DNA from: Sutcliffiella tianshenii
GTDB taxonomy: Bacteria; Bacillota; Bacilli; Bacillales; Bacillaceae_I
Direction: 5' to 3'
Assembly (NCBI RefSeq): GCF_016908565.1
Contig: NZ_JAFBED010000003.1
Coordinates: 310,001-374,000, forward strand
DNA length: 64,000 bases
The position numbers and the translations under genes are program-made. Below are positions 51,567 to 59,749 of this stretch, piece by piece. Position 1 is the stretch's first letter, and the number at the start of each line of letters is the position of its first letter. Below the pieces are notes generated by a model that made no database searches, had not been told where the DNA came from, and saw only the letters and a program-made list of their open reading frames with translations.

Positions 51567-52491
51567 CCTGTCTTCCCCCCTTCACGATATCCTTACTTTT
51601 CATCCAGCTTGTAATCGACTCTAAAAATTCCGGCACAAAACGCTTATCCAATTTTTCATACTCTTTCGTGCTGCCAGTTTTACATCTCCAGAAAAGATGG
51701 TTGGTTTGTGGGAACACTTTTGTAGTAACATCACCTTTAGGCATAAGGCTTTTAATGACATCAAGGCTCGGCCCTGGCAAACAAAGGACGTCCTTCTCCC
51801 CAAAGAGAGCCAGCACCGGACAGGTGACTTCGGGCAAAATGGGTCTTGGATCATAATCCAGGATATTCATGATTGGATGCTTGTATCCAACCTTCTCTGC
51901 CACCCTCGCCGTTAAAAACAATGCTCTGGTTGCAGTCATGTCCACCAGTTTTTTCATCGGCGACGCTCCGGCAACAAGAAGATGGTTTTCACGATCCATT
52001 AATATCTGTTCGTAAACGGAGATATATGGACCAGCCAAGCTTATGATAAAACCAACCTCTTTAGACTTAGATGCAGCCAGCTGTGCAATCCATCCTCCCT
52101 GACTATGTCCGATAAGCCCTATCTTCTGCCGATCAACCACCTTTCGCGTCTGCAAAAAGCGGACAGCTGCCAGCGCGTCATCCGCGCGATCATCAAACGT
52201 CTGTGCTTCCCAGTTACCTGTAGATCCGCCAAGACCAGGCTTATCAAACAGCAAAACTGCGACACCCTTGGACACACAATGCTCCGCCAAAGTCACCCAC
52301 ATATAAAATCCCCAAGCTTCCCCCAGACGCTTCGACACTCCACCAGAGCCAACAAGAAACGCCATAGCCGGATAGGGGCCAGGCCCCTCTGGAGTAAACA
52401 ACGTACCGGCAAGCATATTACCGCTACTCTCAAAAACAACTTCCTCACGTGGCAATAGAGTTACCTTCTTTCGTATGTATTCTGTATTCAC
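51547..52491 (-). CDS. alpha/beta hydrolase
   Basis: 314 residues. Nucleophile elbow GHSQGGWIA (Ser near 125), acid in LFGEKDVLCLPGP, catalytic His in FPQTNHLF. No signal peptide. Resembles dienelactone-hydrolase/prolyl-oligopeptidase-like esterases with a short lid. Start GTG at 52491 without a clear RBS. Its 3' end overlaps the yycE-like gene by 20 bp, so the two are an operon. Confidence 0.82.
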   Translation of the reverse strand: MNTEYIRKKVTLLPREEVVFESSGNMLAGTLFTPEGPGPYPAMAFLVGSGGVSKRLGEAWGFYMWVTLAEHCVSKGVAVLLFDKPGLGGSTGNWEAQTFDDRADDALAAVRFLQTRKVVDRQKIGLIGHSQGGWIAQLAASKSKEVGFIISLAGPYISVYEQILMDRENHLLVAGASPMKKLVDMTATRALFLTARVAEKVGYKHPIMNILDYDPRPILPEVTCPVLALFGEKDVLCLPGPSLDVIKSLMPKGDVTTKVFPQTNHLFWRCKTGSTKEYEKLDKRFVPEFLESITSWMKSKDIVKGGRQGETTVV

Positions 52492-52529
52492 TTGTTCAAC
52501 AATTCGGCAAAGATCGCAAAAATCCTTCT

Positions 52530-52581
52530 GGGGACAGGCCCCTTATCCCATTCCAAAAGCGCAACACAGGGACCTGTCCCC
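52530..52581. repeat. GGGGACAGG family, decayed copy
   Basis: GGGGACAGGCCCCTTATCCCA at the left and CAGGGACCTGTCCCC at the right, with several mismatches in the inner arm. Confidence 0.75.
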
Positions 52582-52665
52582 GACGGATCCTGTTCTTTAA
52601 AGTGTCCCAAGAGCATACCAATTTAGCGTTGATTTCTTTTAGGGCACAACTGGGGAGCGTGCATC

Positions 52666-52941
52666 ATGGAGAAACAGCAACAATTGGATAATAAACCTTC
52701 AAGCTATGAGATGGATTGGTACTGGGTTGGATTTCTTGTGTTGGTTGGTCTTTGGATTATCAGCTTTGGATTTTCCAGCTTGATTGAACCATTAGATCTA
52801 CTTCTGCTTCGGTTGGCACTAAATGGAGTAATTGTCGCCTATTTTCTGATTGTCCTCATCATCTACCGTTATCTATCCTGGAAGAAGCCATCGAAATATG
52901 TGATTATTCGCTTCAATGGCAAAGAGGTCGGGAGAATGTAA
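52666..52941 (+). CDS. small two-pass membrane protein
   Basis: 91 residues. Two hydrophobic segments (about 19-38 and 45-66), polar N-terminus and a basic C-terminal tail (SWKKPSKYVIIRFNGKEVGR). GGGGAG upstream of the ATG. No family recognised. Confidence 0.6.
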   Translation: MEKQQQLDNKPSSYEMDWYWVGFLVLVGLWIISFGFSSLIEPLDLLLLRLALNGVIVAYFLIVLIIYRYLSWKKPSKYVIIRFNGKEVGRM

Positions 52942-52957
52942 TCTCCCAACCTCTTTT
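52921..52957 (+). terminator. terminator of the small membrane protein gene
   Basis: AAAGAGGTCGGGAG with CTCCCAACCTCTTT (one mismatch), 8-nt loop, then TTAAC. Overlaps the stop codon. The following 137 bp to the next gene show nothing. Confidence 0.7.
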
Positions 52958-53094
52958 AACTTTATAAGTCCTAATACCCATGTTATCTGGGCTGAGTTCC
53001 TATGATGATAAAATGATTGAATGGATTTAAACCTGCAGTGTTATGTGGATTTAAAATGGAGTATTAAGATTTGAGTTTTCTATAAAACTGTGGA

Positions 53095-53628
53095 TTAGAC
53101 ATCGGTGTTTTGCAGCTCAAATTGCTTTTTAAAAACCGCAAACTCCCTCTCATTTTTAACGGTTTTCTCCCATGTGTGTTCGTGGTCCGCTTCTAAGGTA
53201 TGAAAGCGATTCATTACCTCTGAATGGCGTTTCTCATTTTCTACACGCATTAACTTTGTTTCTTCTTTCATAATAAAAATTTCGCTCTTCATCTCCACTT
53301 GTTCAGCTTTCATTTCAAAGATGTCTTTCTTCATTTCTGACATATCTCTCTTCATTTCCACTTGTTCAGCTTTCATTTCAAAGATGTCTTTCTTCATTTC
53401 TGACATATCTCTCTTCATTTCCACTTGCTCTGCTTTCATTTCAAAGATGTCTTTCTTCATTTCTGACATATCTCTCTTCATTTCCACTTGCTCTGCTTTC
53501 ATTTCAGAAATGTCTTTCTTCATCTCCATTTGTTCAGCTTTCATCAGCTTTTGTTCACTGTTGATATTTCCAACTATGGTGATTAGACTAGTAAGCATTT
53601 CCTCCATACGGTCCAATTGTTGTTGCAT
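53095..53628 (-). CDS. coiled-coil protein with 21-residue tandem repeats
   Basis: 177 residues from ATG 53628, chosen because AGGAGGT lies 7 nt upstream; the frame stays open 17 codons further without RBS. Almost entirely one coiled coil. Residues about 43-106 are three near-identical 21-residue units (MKKDIFEMKAEQVEMKRDMS). 21 residues equal three heptads, so register is kept. C-terminal HTLEADHEHTWEKTVKNERE is non-repetitive. No secretion signal. Function unknown. Confidence 0.75.
   Translation of the reverse strand: MQQQLDRMEEMLTSLITIVGNINSEQKLMKAEQMEMKKDISEMKAEQVEMKRDMSEMKKDIFEMKAEQVEMKRDMSEMKKDIFEMKAEQVEMKRDMSEMKKDIFEMKAEQVEMKSEIFIMKEETKLMRVENEKRHSEVMNRFHTLEADHEHTWEKTVKNEREFAVFKKQFELQNTDV
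53312..53500 (-). repeat. three 63-bp tandem repeats inside the coiled-coil gene
   Basis: Copies at 53312-53374, 53375-53437 and 53438-53500 are nearly identical at the DNA level; a partial, diverged fourth follows. Recent in-frame expansion is likely. Confidence 0.9.
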
Positions 53629-53785
53629 CTTTTCCACCTCCTTCAACATAATCTTACATCTTTCTTCCCAAAAAGCCAATGTGTTTTACCCTATCTCTAT
53701 AAGGGGCCGAGTTCAGCTTTCCACTACGCCAAAAATCTTACCATGTACGAAGGATGCTGGCTCCTCAGCCCTTTAAGTGTGAGAT

Positions 53786-53805
53786 GGAACCTGTCCCTAT
53801 GTTCC
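53786..53805. repeat. GGGGACAGG family, degenerate fragment
   Basis: GGAACCTGTCCCTATGTTCC; retains the ACCTGTCCC core. Ends within the 3' end of selO. Confidence 0.45.
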
Positions 53806-55263
53806 ACAATATGTCCGATAATCATCGCCTGATGGTCCAGGCACCGCACAATATTCCTCCTGTTCCTCCGAATACGCAAAAGGATCCTCCAATACTCTTA
53901 GCAGATTCTCCATCACGCCGAAGTTTCCGAATTCCACCGCGGCTTCAAGCGCTGCCTCGACCCGGTGGTTGCGCGGTATCACTGCAGGGTTACTACGCTT
54001 CATCAGTTCCTGTACAGCCGCAAGATTCTCTTCCTGCCTGCCCAGCCGCGCCTGCCATTTCCCGCGCCACGCTTCATACTCAGGCTTCCCGGATAACGCA
54101 TCCTCCGCCTTATTTAAGGTTAACGCACGGAATGTATTCGTAAAGTCAGCATGATGCTCCTTCATCAGACCGAGAAGCTCATCGATCAATGCTTCGTCTT
54201 CCTTTTCTTCATTAAAAATCCCTAACTTCGCTCTCATTCCCGCAAGCCAATGACTCTTATACAATCCGGAATATTCATAGAGGGCTTCTTGGGCAATCTC
54301 CACCGCCTTTTCCTGTTCCCCGTGCAACAAAGGCAAAAGTGCTTCGGCAAAGCGCGCAAGATTCCACCCGCCAATCCGTGGCTGGTTCTCATACGCATAG
54401 CGCCCTTGTGCATCAATCGAGCTGAATACCGTCTTTGGATCATACACATCCATGAACGCGCATGGCCCATAATCAATCGTCTCTCCGCTGATTGTCATGT
54501 TATCCGTATTCATCACCCCGTGGATAAACCCGACCAGCTGCCATTTGGCGATCAGCGCAGCCTGACGCTTCATCACTGCCTTGAAAAAGTCCAGGTATCG
54601 TCCTTCACCTTCTTCAATCTCAGGATAATGCCGCTCTATTGCATAATCAGCCAAGGCCCGAAGCTCCTCCACAGAGCACCAGTTTGCTGCGTATTGAAAC
54701 GTGCCGACACGCAAATGACTCGATGCCACCCTTGTCATGATTGCACCCGGCAGCAATCGTTCCCGCATGATTCTCTCTCCGGTGGTAACGACTGCCAGAC
54801 TGCGTGTCGTCGGAATGCCCAGTCCATGCATCGCTTCACTGATGATGTATTCGCGCAGCATCGCTCCAAGTGCCGCCCTACCGTCTCCGCCACGGGAATA
54901 TGGTGTCCGTCCAGAGCCCTTCAATTGAAGATCAAATCGCTCGCCATCAGGGGTGATTTGCTCCCCTATCAACAAGGCACGTCCGTCCCCAAGCATCGTA
55001 AATCCACCAAACTGATGACCTGCGTATGCCTGTGCCAATGATGCACCACCTTGAGGCACTTCATTCCCAGCTAACACCGCAAGCCCTTCTTCCTCTAAAA
55101 GCGCCTCTGTGTTTAATCCGAGAGATTCCGCCAAAGCATGATTGAAAATAATCATCCTTGCACCAGAAACGGGATTTGAATCTATCGTAGAAAATAACTT
55201 TTCCGGCAGGCGGCTATACGAATTATCAAAATTCCAGCCTGATTTCCTTTTATCGATTGTCAT
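53797..55263 (-). CDS. selO: protein adenylyltransferase SelO
   Basis: 488 residues from ATG 55263 (GGAGGGG upstream; the longer frame to 55350 has no RBS). Pseudokinase-fold AMPylase (YdiU/UPF0061): [60 protein letters not shown] with the metal-binding Asn/Asp, and C-terminal YRTYCGT, the family's usual end with its Cys. Transfers AMP to Ser/Thr/Tyr of target proteins. No selenocysteine codon is expected in the bacterial form. Confidence 0.93.
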   Translation of the reverse strand: MTIDKRKSGWNFDNSYSRLPEKLFSTIDSNPVSGARMIIFNHALAESLGLNTEALLEEEGLAVLAGNEVPQGGASLAQAYAGHQFGGFTMLGDGRALLIGEQITPDGERFDLQLKGSGRTPYSRGGDGRAALGAMLREYIISEAMHGLGIPTTRSLAVVTTGERIMRERLLPGAIMTRVASSHLRVGTFQYAANWCSVEELRALADYAIERHYPEIEEGEGRYLDFFKAVMKRQAALIAKWQLVGFIHGVMNTDNMTISGETIDYGPCAFMDVYDPKTVFSSIDAQGRYAYENQPRIGGWNLARFAEALLPLLHGEQEKAVEIAQEALYEYSGLYKSHWLAGMRAKLGIFNEEKEDEALIDELLGLMKEHHADFTNTFRALTLNKAEDALSGKPEYEAWRGKWQARLGRQEENLAAVQELMKRSNPAVIPRNHRVEAALEAAVEFGNFGVMENLLRVLEDPFAYSEEQEEYCAVPGPSGDDYRTYCGT

Positions 55264-55352
55264 GTTATCCCCTCCTTCTTTTATTAGTACATTTATTATA
55301 ACCCTATGCACACGGCATAATCTAATTCCCGGCACCGCTTCACCATGCAAAA

Positions 55353-55376
55353 AAGAGAGCTGGAAACAGCTCTCTT
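55353..55376 (-). terminator. terminator of the Nramp-like gene
   Basis: AAGAGAGCTG with CAGCTCTCTT, 4-nt loop, then on the minus strand TTTT. Five bp after the stop of the gene at 55381. Confidence 0.85.
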
Positions 55377-55380
55377 ACCC

Positions 55381-56619
55381 TTAAGAAAATAATTTCGGCA
55401 CCTGATTCACTAATGTCACACCTGCAAGATATGCCGTGGCGAAAAAGACGATAACCCCGAAAATGGTCAGCCACAGCGGATGCTTATAATCCCCCACGAT
55501 GGATTTTTTGTAGGCAGCAATCAGCAAGGTCCCGAGTGCAATCGGAAGAATCAATCCGTTAAATGCACCTGCCAAAATCAGTAGTAACACCGGTTCACCG
55601 ATCAGTACAAAAATAATGGTGGATACAATGATAAAGCCGATGATCACCTTTGTATTATTCCGATCAATCTTGCTTGATAAGGTCCGCAAAAAGGATACCG
55701 AGGTGTAAGCCGCCCCGACCACCGATGTGATACCTGCTGCCCAAAGGACCAGCCCGAACATTTTATATCCGACAATCCCTGCTGCCTGTTCGAAAACGGA
55801 TGCCGCTGGATTTTTCGGATCGAGCTCGAACCCTGTCACCACTACGCCCAATACGGCTAGGAATAGGAAAATCCGCATGATGGACGCGATGATGATTCCT
55901 GAAACCGAGCTTTTGGTCACCTGATGAAGGTTTTCTTTTCCGCTTATCCCTGCATCTAGCAAGCGGTGTCCACCGGCAAACGTTATGTATCCACCAACGG
56001 TACCTCCAACTAGCGTAATGATGGCAAACACATCGACGGTTTCCGGCGCAAAAGTCCGCAGCACCGCTTCTCCTACCGGCGGGTTGCTCTGGAATGCCAC
56101 AAAGAGTGTCATCAACACCATCATCAATCCCAATACCCTGGCAATCTTGTCCATCGCCACTCCCGCTTCTTTTGAAAGGAAGATCCCGACGGCAACTGCT
56201 GCAGTGATGACCGCGCCAATGCGCACATCCAGTCCAAAAAGCACGTTCATGCCAAGCCCCGCTCCACCTATGTTCCCGATATTAAAAGCCAGTCCACCCA
56301 ATGAGACGGCAAATGCCAGGAAATAGCCAAGGCCCGGCAGAACCATATTTGCAATATCCTGTCCCCTCTTTTTTGAAACGGCGATGATCCGCCAAACATT
56401 TACTTGGACACCGATATCCAAAATGATGGACATCAAGATGACAAAACCGAAGCTTGCCAGTAGCTGCTCCGTGAAAACGGCAGTTTGAGTCAAAAAGCCT
56501 GGACCTATTGCCGAAGATCCCATCAGGAAAGCGGCCCCAAGCAGGACACTCCAATTGCTTTTTGTCGGCTTATCAAGCCTATCATATGTATTTTTTTGCC
56601 TTGACAATTCGGTCACCAT
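55381..56619 (-). CDS. noncanonical Nramp-family transporter, YcsG-like
   Basis: 412 residues, about eleven membrane segments. Nramp fold, but the canonical metal-binding motif DPGN in TM1 is replaced by IGPGFLTQT (near 38-46) and the MPH motif of TM6 by ITFAGGHRLLD. This matches the YcsG-type Nramp-related group, which sits beside 5-oxoprolinase genes in other bacteria. It is probably not a Mn2+/Fe2+ importer. Here it is monocistronic, without pxp genes. Start at 56619 is uncertain because AAAGG is very close. Confidence 0.82.
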   Translation of the reverse strand: MVTELSRQKNTYDRLDKPTKSNWSVLLGAAFLMGSSAIGPGFLTQTAVFTEQLLASFGFVILMSIILDIGVQVNVWRIIAVSKKRGQDIANMVLPGLGYFLAFAVSLGGLAFNIGNIGGAGLGMNVLFGLDVRIGAVITAAVAVGIFLSKEAGVAMDKIARVLGLMMVLMTLFVAFQSNPPVGEAVLRTFAPETVDVFAIITLVGGTVGGYITFAGGHRLLDAGISGKENLHQVTKSSVSGIIIASIMRIFLFLAVLGVVVTGFELDPKNPAASVFEQAAGIVGYKMFGLVLWAAGITSVVGAAYTSVSFLRTLSSKIDRNNTKVIIGFIIVSTIIFVLIGEPVLLLILAGAFNGLILPIALGTLLIAAYKKSIVGDYKHPLWLTIFGVIVFFATAYLAGVTLVNQVPKLFS

Positions 56620-56773
56620 CCTTTGTATTATGATTCAATAATCAGAATGCAATTATTCCACAATAGTAACAGAAAAGAAGAAAAGGGTGTTACCTACTTC
56701 CGACCTGTTCTTAATCTCGCCCGTGCCGAATAAGAATATAGTTGAAGAATTTCGTAATGTTGGAGGTATCCTT

Positions 56774-57265
56774 ATGATAAGCTTTGCGTTTTTCCGGGGA
56801 ATCGTCACCATGATCAGCGATTTTGCAATCAGTTCCACAGGCGAAGGAGAAGGCTGCTATAAATTGTATTCAGTTGAAGATAGTGCTGGGGGAATGGTCA
56901 ATTTTGTGGTCGCACCCACTACTTATTTCATCGATCAAGCACGGGTATCAGTCGGGGATACCATCACTGGCTATCATGATGCAAATGCCCCGGTCCCTTT
57001 TATCTACCCGCCTCAATACAATGCAATTATCATTGTAAAAGAAAACAACAGCCAAAATGTAAAAGTCGACTATTTCAACAGCCAGTTGGTGAGCAGTGAC
57101 GGACAATTGAAGCTGAATCTCTCCCCCTACACCCAACTCCTGTTAGCAAACGGTCAGCCTTTTACAGGGAATCCCGCCAACCGCAACCTGATTGCCATCT
57201 ACGGTCCGGCCACCAAAAGCATTCCGGCTCAGACCATGCCTTATAAAGTGATTGTTTGGTGTTGA
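56774..57265 (+). CDS. hypothetical protein, possibly spore-related
   Basis: 163 residues from ATG 56774 (GGAGG 8 nt upstream); an open extension of 29 codons upstream lacks an RBS. No signal peptide or membrane segment. Predicted beta-rich: GEGEGCYKLYSVEDSAGGM, FVVAPTTYFIDQARVSVGDT, GYHDANAPVPFIYPPQYNAI. Aliphatic, Asn-rich C-terminal half. No family recognised. Next to coat-like genes. Confidence 0.65.
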   Translation: MISFAFFRGIVTMISDFAISSTGEGEGCYKLYSVEDSAGGMVNFVVAPTTYFIDQARVSVGDTITGYHDANAPVPFIYPPQYNAIIIVKENNSQNVKVDYFNSQLVSSDGQLKLNLSPYTQLLLANGQPFTGNPANRNLIAIYGPATKSIPAQTMPYKVIVWC

Positions 57266-57275
57266 GGGGGAATCT

Positions 57276-57316
57276 AAAAAGAGAAGCAGGCTATCGGCTA
57301 GCCTGCTTCTCTTTTT
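57276..57316. terminator. bidirectional terminator
   Basis: Perfect 18-bp stem AAAAAGAGAAGCAGGCTA with its complement, 5-nt loop. Serves both convergent genes. Confidence 0.92.
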
Positions 57317-57364
57317 GATAAAGGTTCAATTTGTATAGAAAGTGAAAAATTCCTCTATAACGTT

Positions 57365-57781
57365 TTAACCTTCGCCGATTGATAGTCCAAGTGTCCCCCA
57401 TGGAGGCGGCGGATAGGACCCGTTGTAAAAAATAGTGCTTTGTCCTGGAGTGGTCGGTGATTGAAACTGCTGCTGAAACCCACCGCCATAAGGATTTCCG
57501 TATGGATTCATTGATCCAGGTGAAAAAAGAGTGCTATGTCCCAGTGGGGGTGATTGAAACTGCTGCTGAAACCCTCCAAAAGGATTTCCGTATGGATTCA
57601 TGAACTGGGAAGCATATCCCCCATATTGATAGTGTGGCGGATCGATCGGCGGCGGTGCTGCAGCATAGGAACCGAATGGGTTCTGTCCCATACCCATATA
57701 CCCCTGTGATGTTGGATTTGAATACTGCTGCCCTGGATTGGACCCGCAAGACATGCATGAGCGTGCTGAGAATTGATACAT
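57365..57781 (-). CDS. low-complexity coat-like protein
   Basis: 138 residues from ATG 57781 (AGGAGG 9 nt upstream; the ATG three codons earlier is too close). Gly/Pro/Tyr/Gln/Asn-rich. N-terminal CMSCG; two imperfect repeats of about 28 residues, MNPYGNPFGGFQQQFQSP and MNPYGNPYGGGFQQQFQSP. Composition resembles spore coat or exosporium proteins of Bacillus. A sigma-K/E-like -10 lies upstream. Confidence 0.65.
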   Translation of the reverse strand: MYQFSARSCMSCGSNPGQQYSNPTSQGYMGMGQNPFGSYAAAPPPIDPPHYQYGGYASQFMNPYGNPFGGFQQQFQSPPLGHSTLFSPGSMNPYGNPYGGGFQQQFQSPTTPGQSTIFYNGSYPPPPWGTLGLSIGEG

Positions 57782-57856
57782 TTTTGACATCCTCCTTCTT
57801 TAGCAGAAATGGATTGTTGTCACCTTTTAGTTTTTCAAATATAGGTGACTTTCCTA

Positions 57857-57865
57857 TAACGTATG
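57857..57865 (-). promoter_or_regulatory. possible sigma-E/sigma-K -10 of the coat-like gene
   Basis: Minus strand CATACGTTA fits CATANNNTA. It shares CATACG-TAT with the lectin gene upstream region. No good -35. Confidence 0.3.
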
Positions 57866-57974
57866 TCATATCCAGGAAGATGCATGGGTGAATGACCAGA
57901 AATGGGGTGTTTTAGTTCCGCTACTGAACGAATGGATGCTCTATACATATGATGTGATAGGAGGTGACGGGTAA

Positions 57975-58751
57975 ATGAACTATTACAATCATCATTATCC
58001 TTATTCAAATCAACAGCCAATGATAAGGAGTGATGCACATCATAATGGCTTTCCTTATAATTTCAGGCAGCAACCGCCTACAGTTGATGTAACAGGAGAA
58101 TGGAAAACAGATTTCGGCAAAATGATTTTAAAACAAGAGAACGGTAACGTTACAGGGGAATATAGTTATCAAGATGGAAGGATTAATGGGAGAATCGAAG
58201 GAACGATCGGCGGCAATGTGCTTACAGGGACATGGGCAGAGAGTCCATCTTATGCACCGCCATTAAATGCAGGATACCTTAGATTCACTTTTACCGGCAA
58301 TTCGTTTGCAGGTACGTATGCACAAGGCTTTTCAACAGGATACGGTGTTCGGAACTGGAAAGGAACCCGCATCCCTGGAACCGGACCTCAGCCAACACCA
58401 ACCCCCACGCCACCCGAACCATTCCCTTGGCAAGGACCTCAACCAGGGCCTGCCCCAGCCACAGCCATCACAAGTGCCAGATTTGTTCATGCAGCGGTTG
58501 ATCTAGGCAATGTCGATGTTTATATCAACCGGCAAAAGGTGTACAATAACTTCTCCTATACAAATGTGACAGGCTATGATGATGTGACAACAAGGTCCAT
58601 TCTGGTGGAGCTTTACCGGGCGGATCAAAATACAAAACTCTTTGAGGAACTTGTACAAATTAACCCGCAATATTTATATTCCCTTATCTTTGCTAGCAAC
58701 AGTCAGCGTGTTGACCTCATTACTTTGTTGAACCAGAAAACGAACCCTTGA
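57975..58751 (+). CDS. two-domain protein with DUF4397-like C-terminus
   Basis: 258 residues. Tyr/His/Asn-rich N-terminus without signal peptide; beta-barrel-like domain about 37-130 (VTGEWKTDFGKMILKQENGN, GNSFAGTYAQGFSTG); Pro-rich hinge (TPTPTPPEPFPWQGPQPGP); DUF4397-like domain about 165-258 (SARFVHAAVDLGNVDVYING-like, YSLIFASNSQRVDLI). RBS GGAGGTGA upstream. Likely spore-surface or coat-associated by composition and neighbours (inference). Confidence 0.7.
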   Translation: MNYYNHHYPYSNQQPMIRSDAHHNGFPYNFRQQPPTVDVTGEWKTDFGKMILKQENGNVTGEYSYQDGRINGRIEGTIGGNVLTGTWAESPSYAPPLNAGYLRFTFTGNSFAGTYAQGFSTGYGVRNWKGTRIPGTGPQPTPTPTPPEPFPWQGPQPGPAPATAITSARFVHAAVDLGNVDVYINRQKVYNNFSYTNVTGYDDVTTRSILVELYRADQNTKLFEELVQINPQYLYSLIFASNSQRVDLITLLNQKTNP

Positions 58752-58766
58752 TGGCGGGTTCGTTTT
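58737..58766 (+). terminator. terminator after the DUF4397-like gene
   Basis: AAAACGAACCC with GGGTTCGTTTT, 8-nt loop, then TTAT. Overlaps the stop codon. Confidence 0.88.
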
Positions 58767-58796
58767 TTATATAATCCTTATTCCCGATCTAATGGC

Positions 58797-59582
58797 TCAT
58801 CTGCCCTTTTTTTTCTGGGGGAAACCGATCAACAACGCAATTCCCACCAAGAGCAGCGAAATGCCAATCCATGAAGTGAGATCCAGTTGTTCCTTCAATA
58901 TGAATACCCCGAAGATCGCTGCGGTTAAAGGCTCTCCCAATGAGAGTGTCACAGCTGTGGAGGAAGGGACGGTTGCAAGCCCTTTTGCAAAAAGCAGATA
59001 GGCAATCCCGGTCGTCACAATTCCAAGATGTAGCGTTACAACGGCGCCACTGAATTCCTTTATCCACGACATCTCATAGATAAACAAAAACGGGGATAGA
59101 AATATGGCACTGAGACTGAACACGACAGCAACCACCGATAAGGAAGAATGATTGGTGATCAGTTTTCTGCTGACTAGCGCATAAAAAGCAAACGCGAGCC
59201 CCGCACCTAGCGCCATCAGGATCCCATAAGGATCGACGTGGACCGATCCTTTGTTTAAAAAAAGCAGGAGGCAGCCGATAATGGATAATCCCGTCGAAAC
59301 CTTCCATATTTTTGATGGGGTTTTTTTCAAAAAGAACCACTCCAGAACGCCGGAAAGAATCGGGGCGCTTCCGATTGTGATTACTGTTCCGATCGCCACT
59401 CCGGTGATGGTAACCGACGAAAAGAATAACGGCTGGAAAATCGCCATGCTGATCGCCGCCAGGCGGGCAGCTCCGATTGCTATGGGGTGGGCTGTTTCCG
59501 GTGCGAAGGTTTGTGCAGTCCCTGTGGTCCCCCAGAGGAATGCTGCAAGTAAAATCCAAAGTGGCCCCCACGATTGTTTCAT
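58797..59582 (-). CDS. EamA/DMT-family transporter, probably with an internal deletion
   Basis: 261 residues from ATG 59582 (GGGGGA 7 nt upstream). Two EamA repeats are expected; the first reads AAFLWGTTGTAQTFAPE, then GAARLA runs directly into AISMAIFQPLFFSSVTITGV. In relatives about 30 residues with the second membrane segment lie between these. The frame is intact. The second EamA repeat is complete (GLAFAFYALVSRKLI, LSLGEPLTAAIFGVFILKEQ). Drug/metabolite exporter by family; activity doubtful. An inverted repeat AAAGAACCT/AGGTTCTTT (59604-59669) lies in its leader. Confidence 0.75.
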   Translation of the reverse strand: MKQSWGPLWILLAAFLWGTTGTAQTFAPETAHPIAIGAARLAAISMAIFQPLFFSSVTITGVAIGTVITIGSAPILSGVLEWFFLKKTPSKIWKVSTGLSIIGCLLLFLNKGSVHVDPYGILMALGAGLAFAFYALVSRKLITNHSSLSVVAVVFSLSAIFLSPFLFIYEMSWIKEFSGAVVTLHLGIVTTGIAYLLFAKGLATVPSSTAVTLSLGEPLTAAIFGVFILKEQLDLTSWIGISLLLVGIALLIGFPQKKKGR

Positions 59583-59749
59583 AGGATTTCCCCCTATCAA
59601 AATAAAGAACCTGTAACATGAGTATAGAAAAATCCAGCCGACTTTTCTTTACCAGGTTTAAGGTTCTTTTTATTTATTACTCAGCGGGTATGACCCCAGA
59701 CCTCACAAACCAACTTGTAAAGGAGTCGGATAAAGGGCCAGAAGAAGGA

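Noticed and set aside
54250-55041. 263-codon open frame antisense to selO
   Set aside because: Mirror frame of selO; composition typical of a reverse-strand shadow.
22254-55263. Selenium system inferred from mnmH and selO
   Set aside because: The two genes are 30 kb apart, selA/selB/selC/selD are not seen, and bacterial SelO here ends in a normal Cys-Gly-Thr; neither gene proves selenium use.
59604-59669. Riboswitch or attenuator in the leader of the DMT transporter
   Set aside because: Only one 9-bp inverted repeat with a 48-nt loop; no recognised aptamer and no clear T tract.
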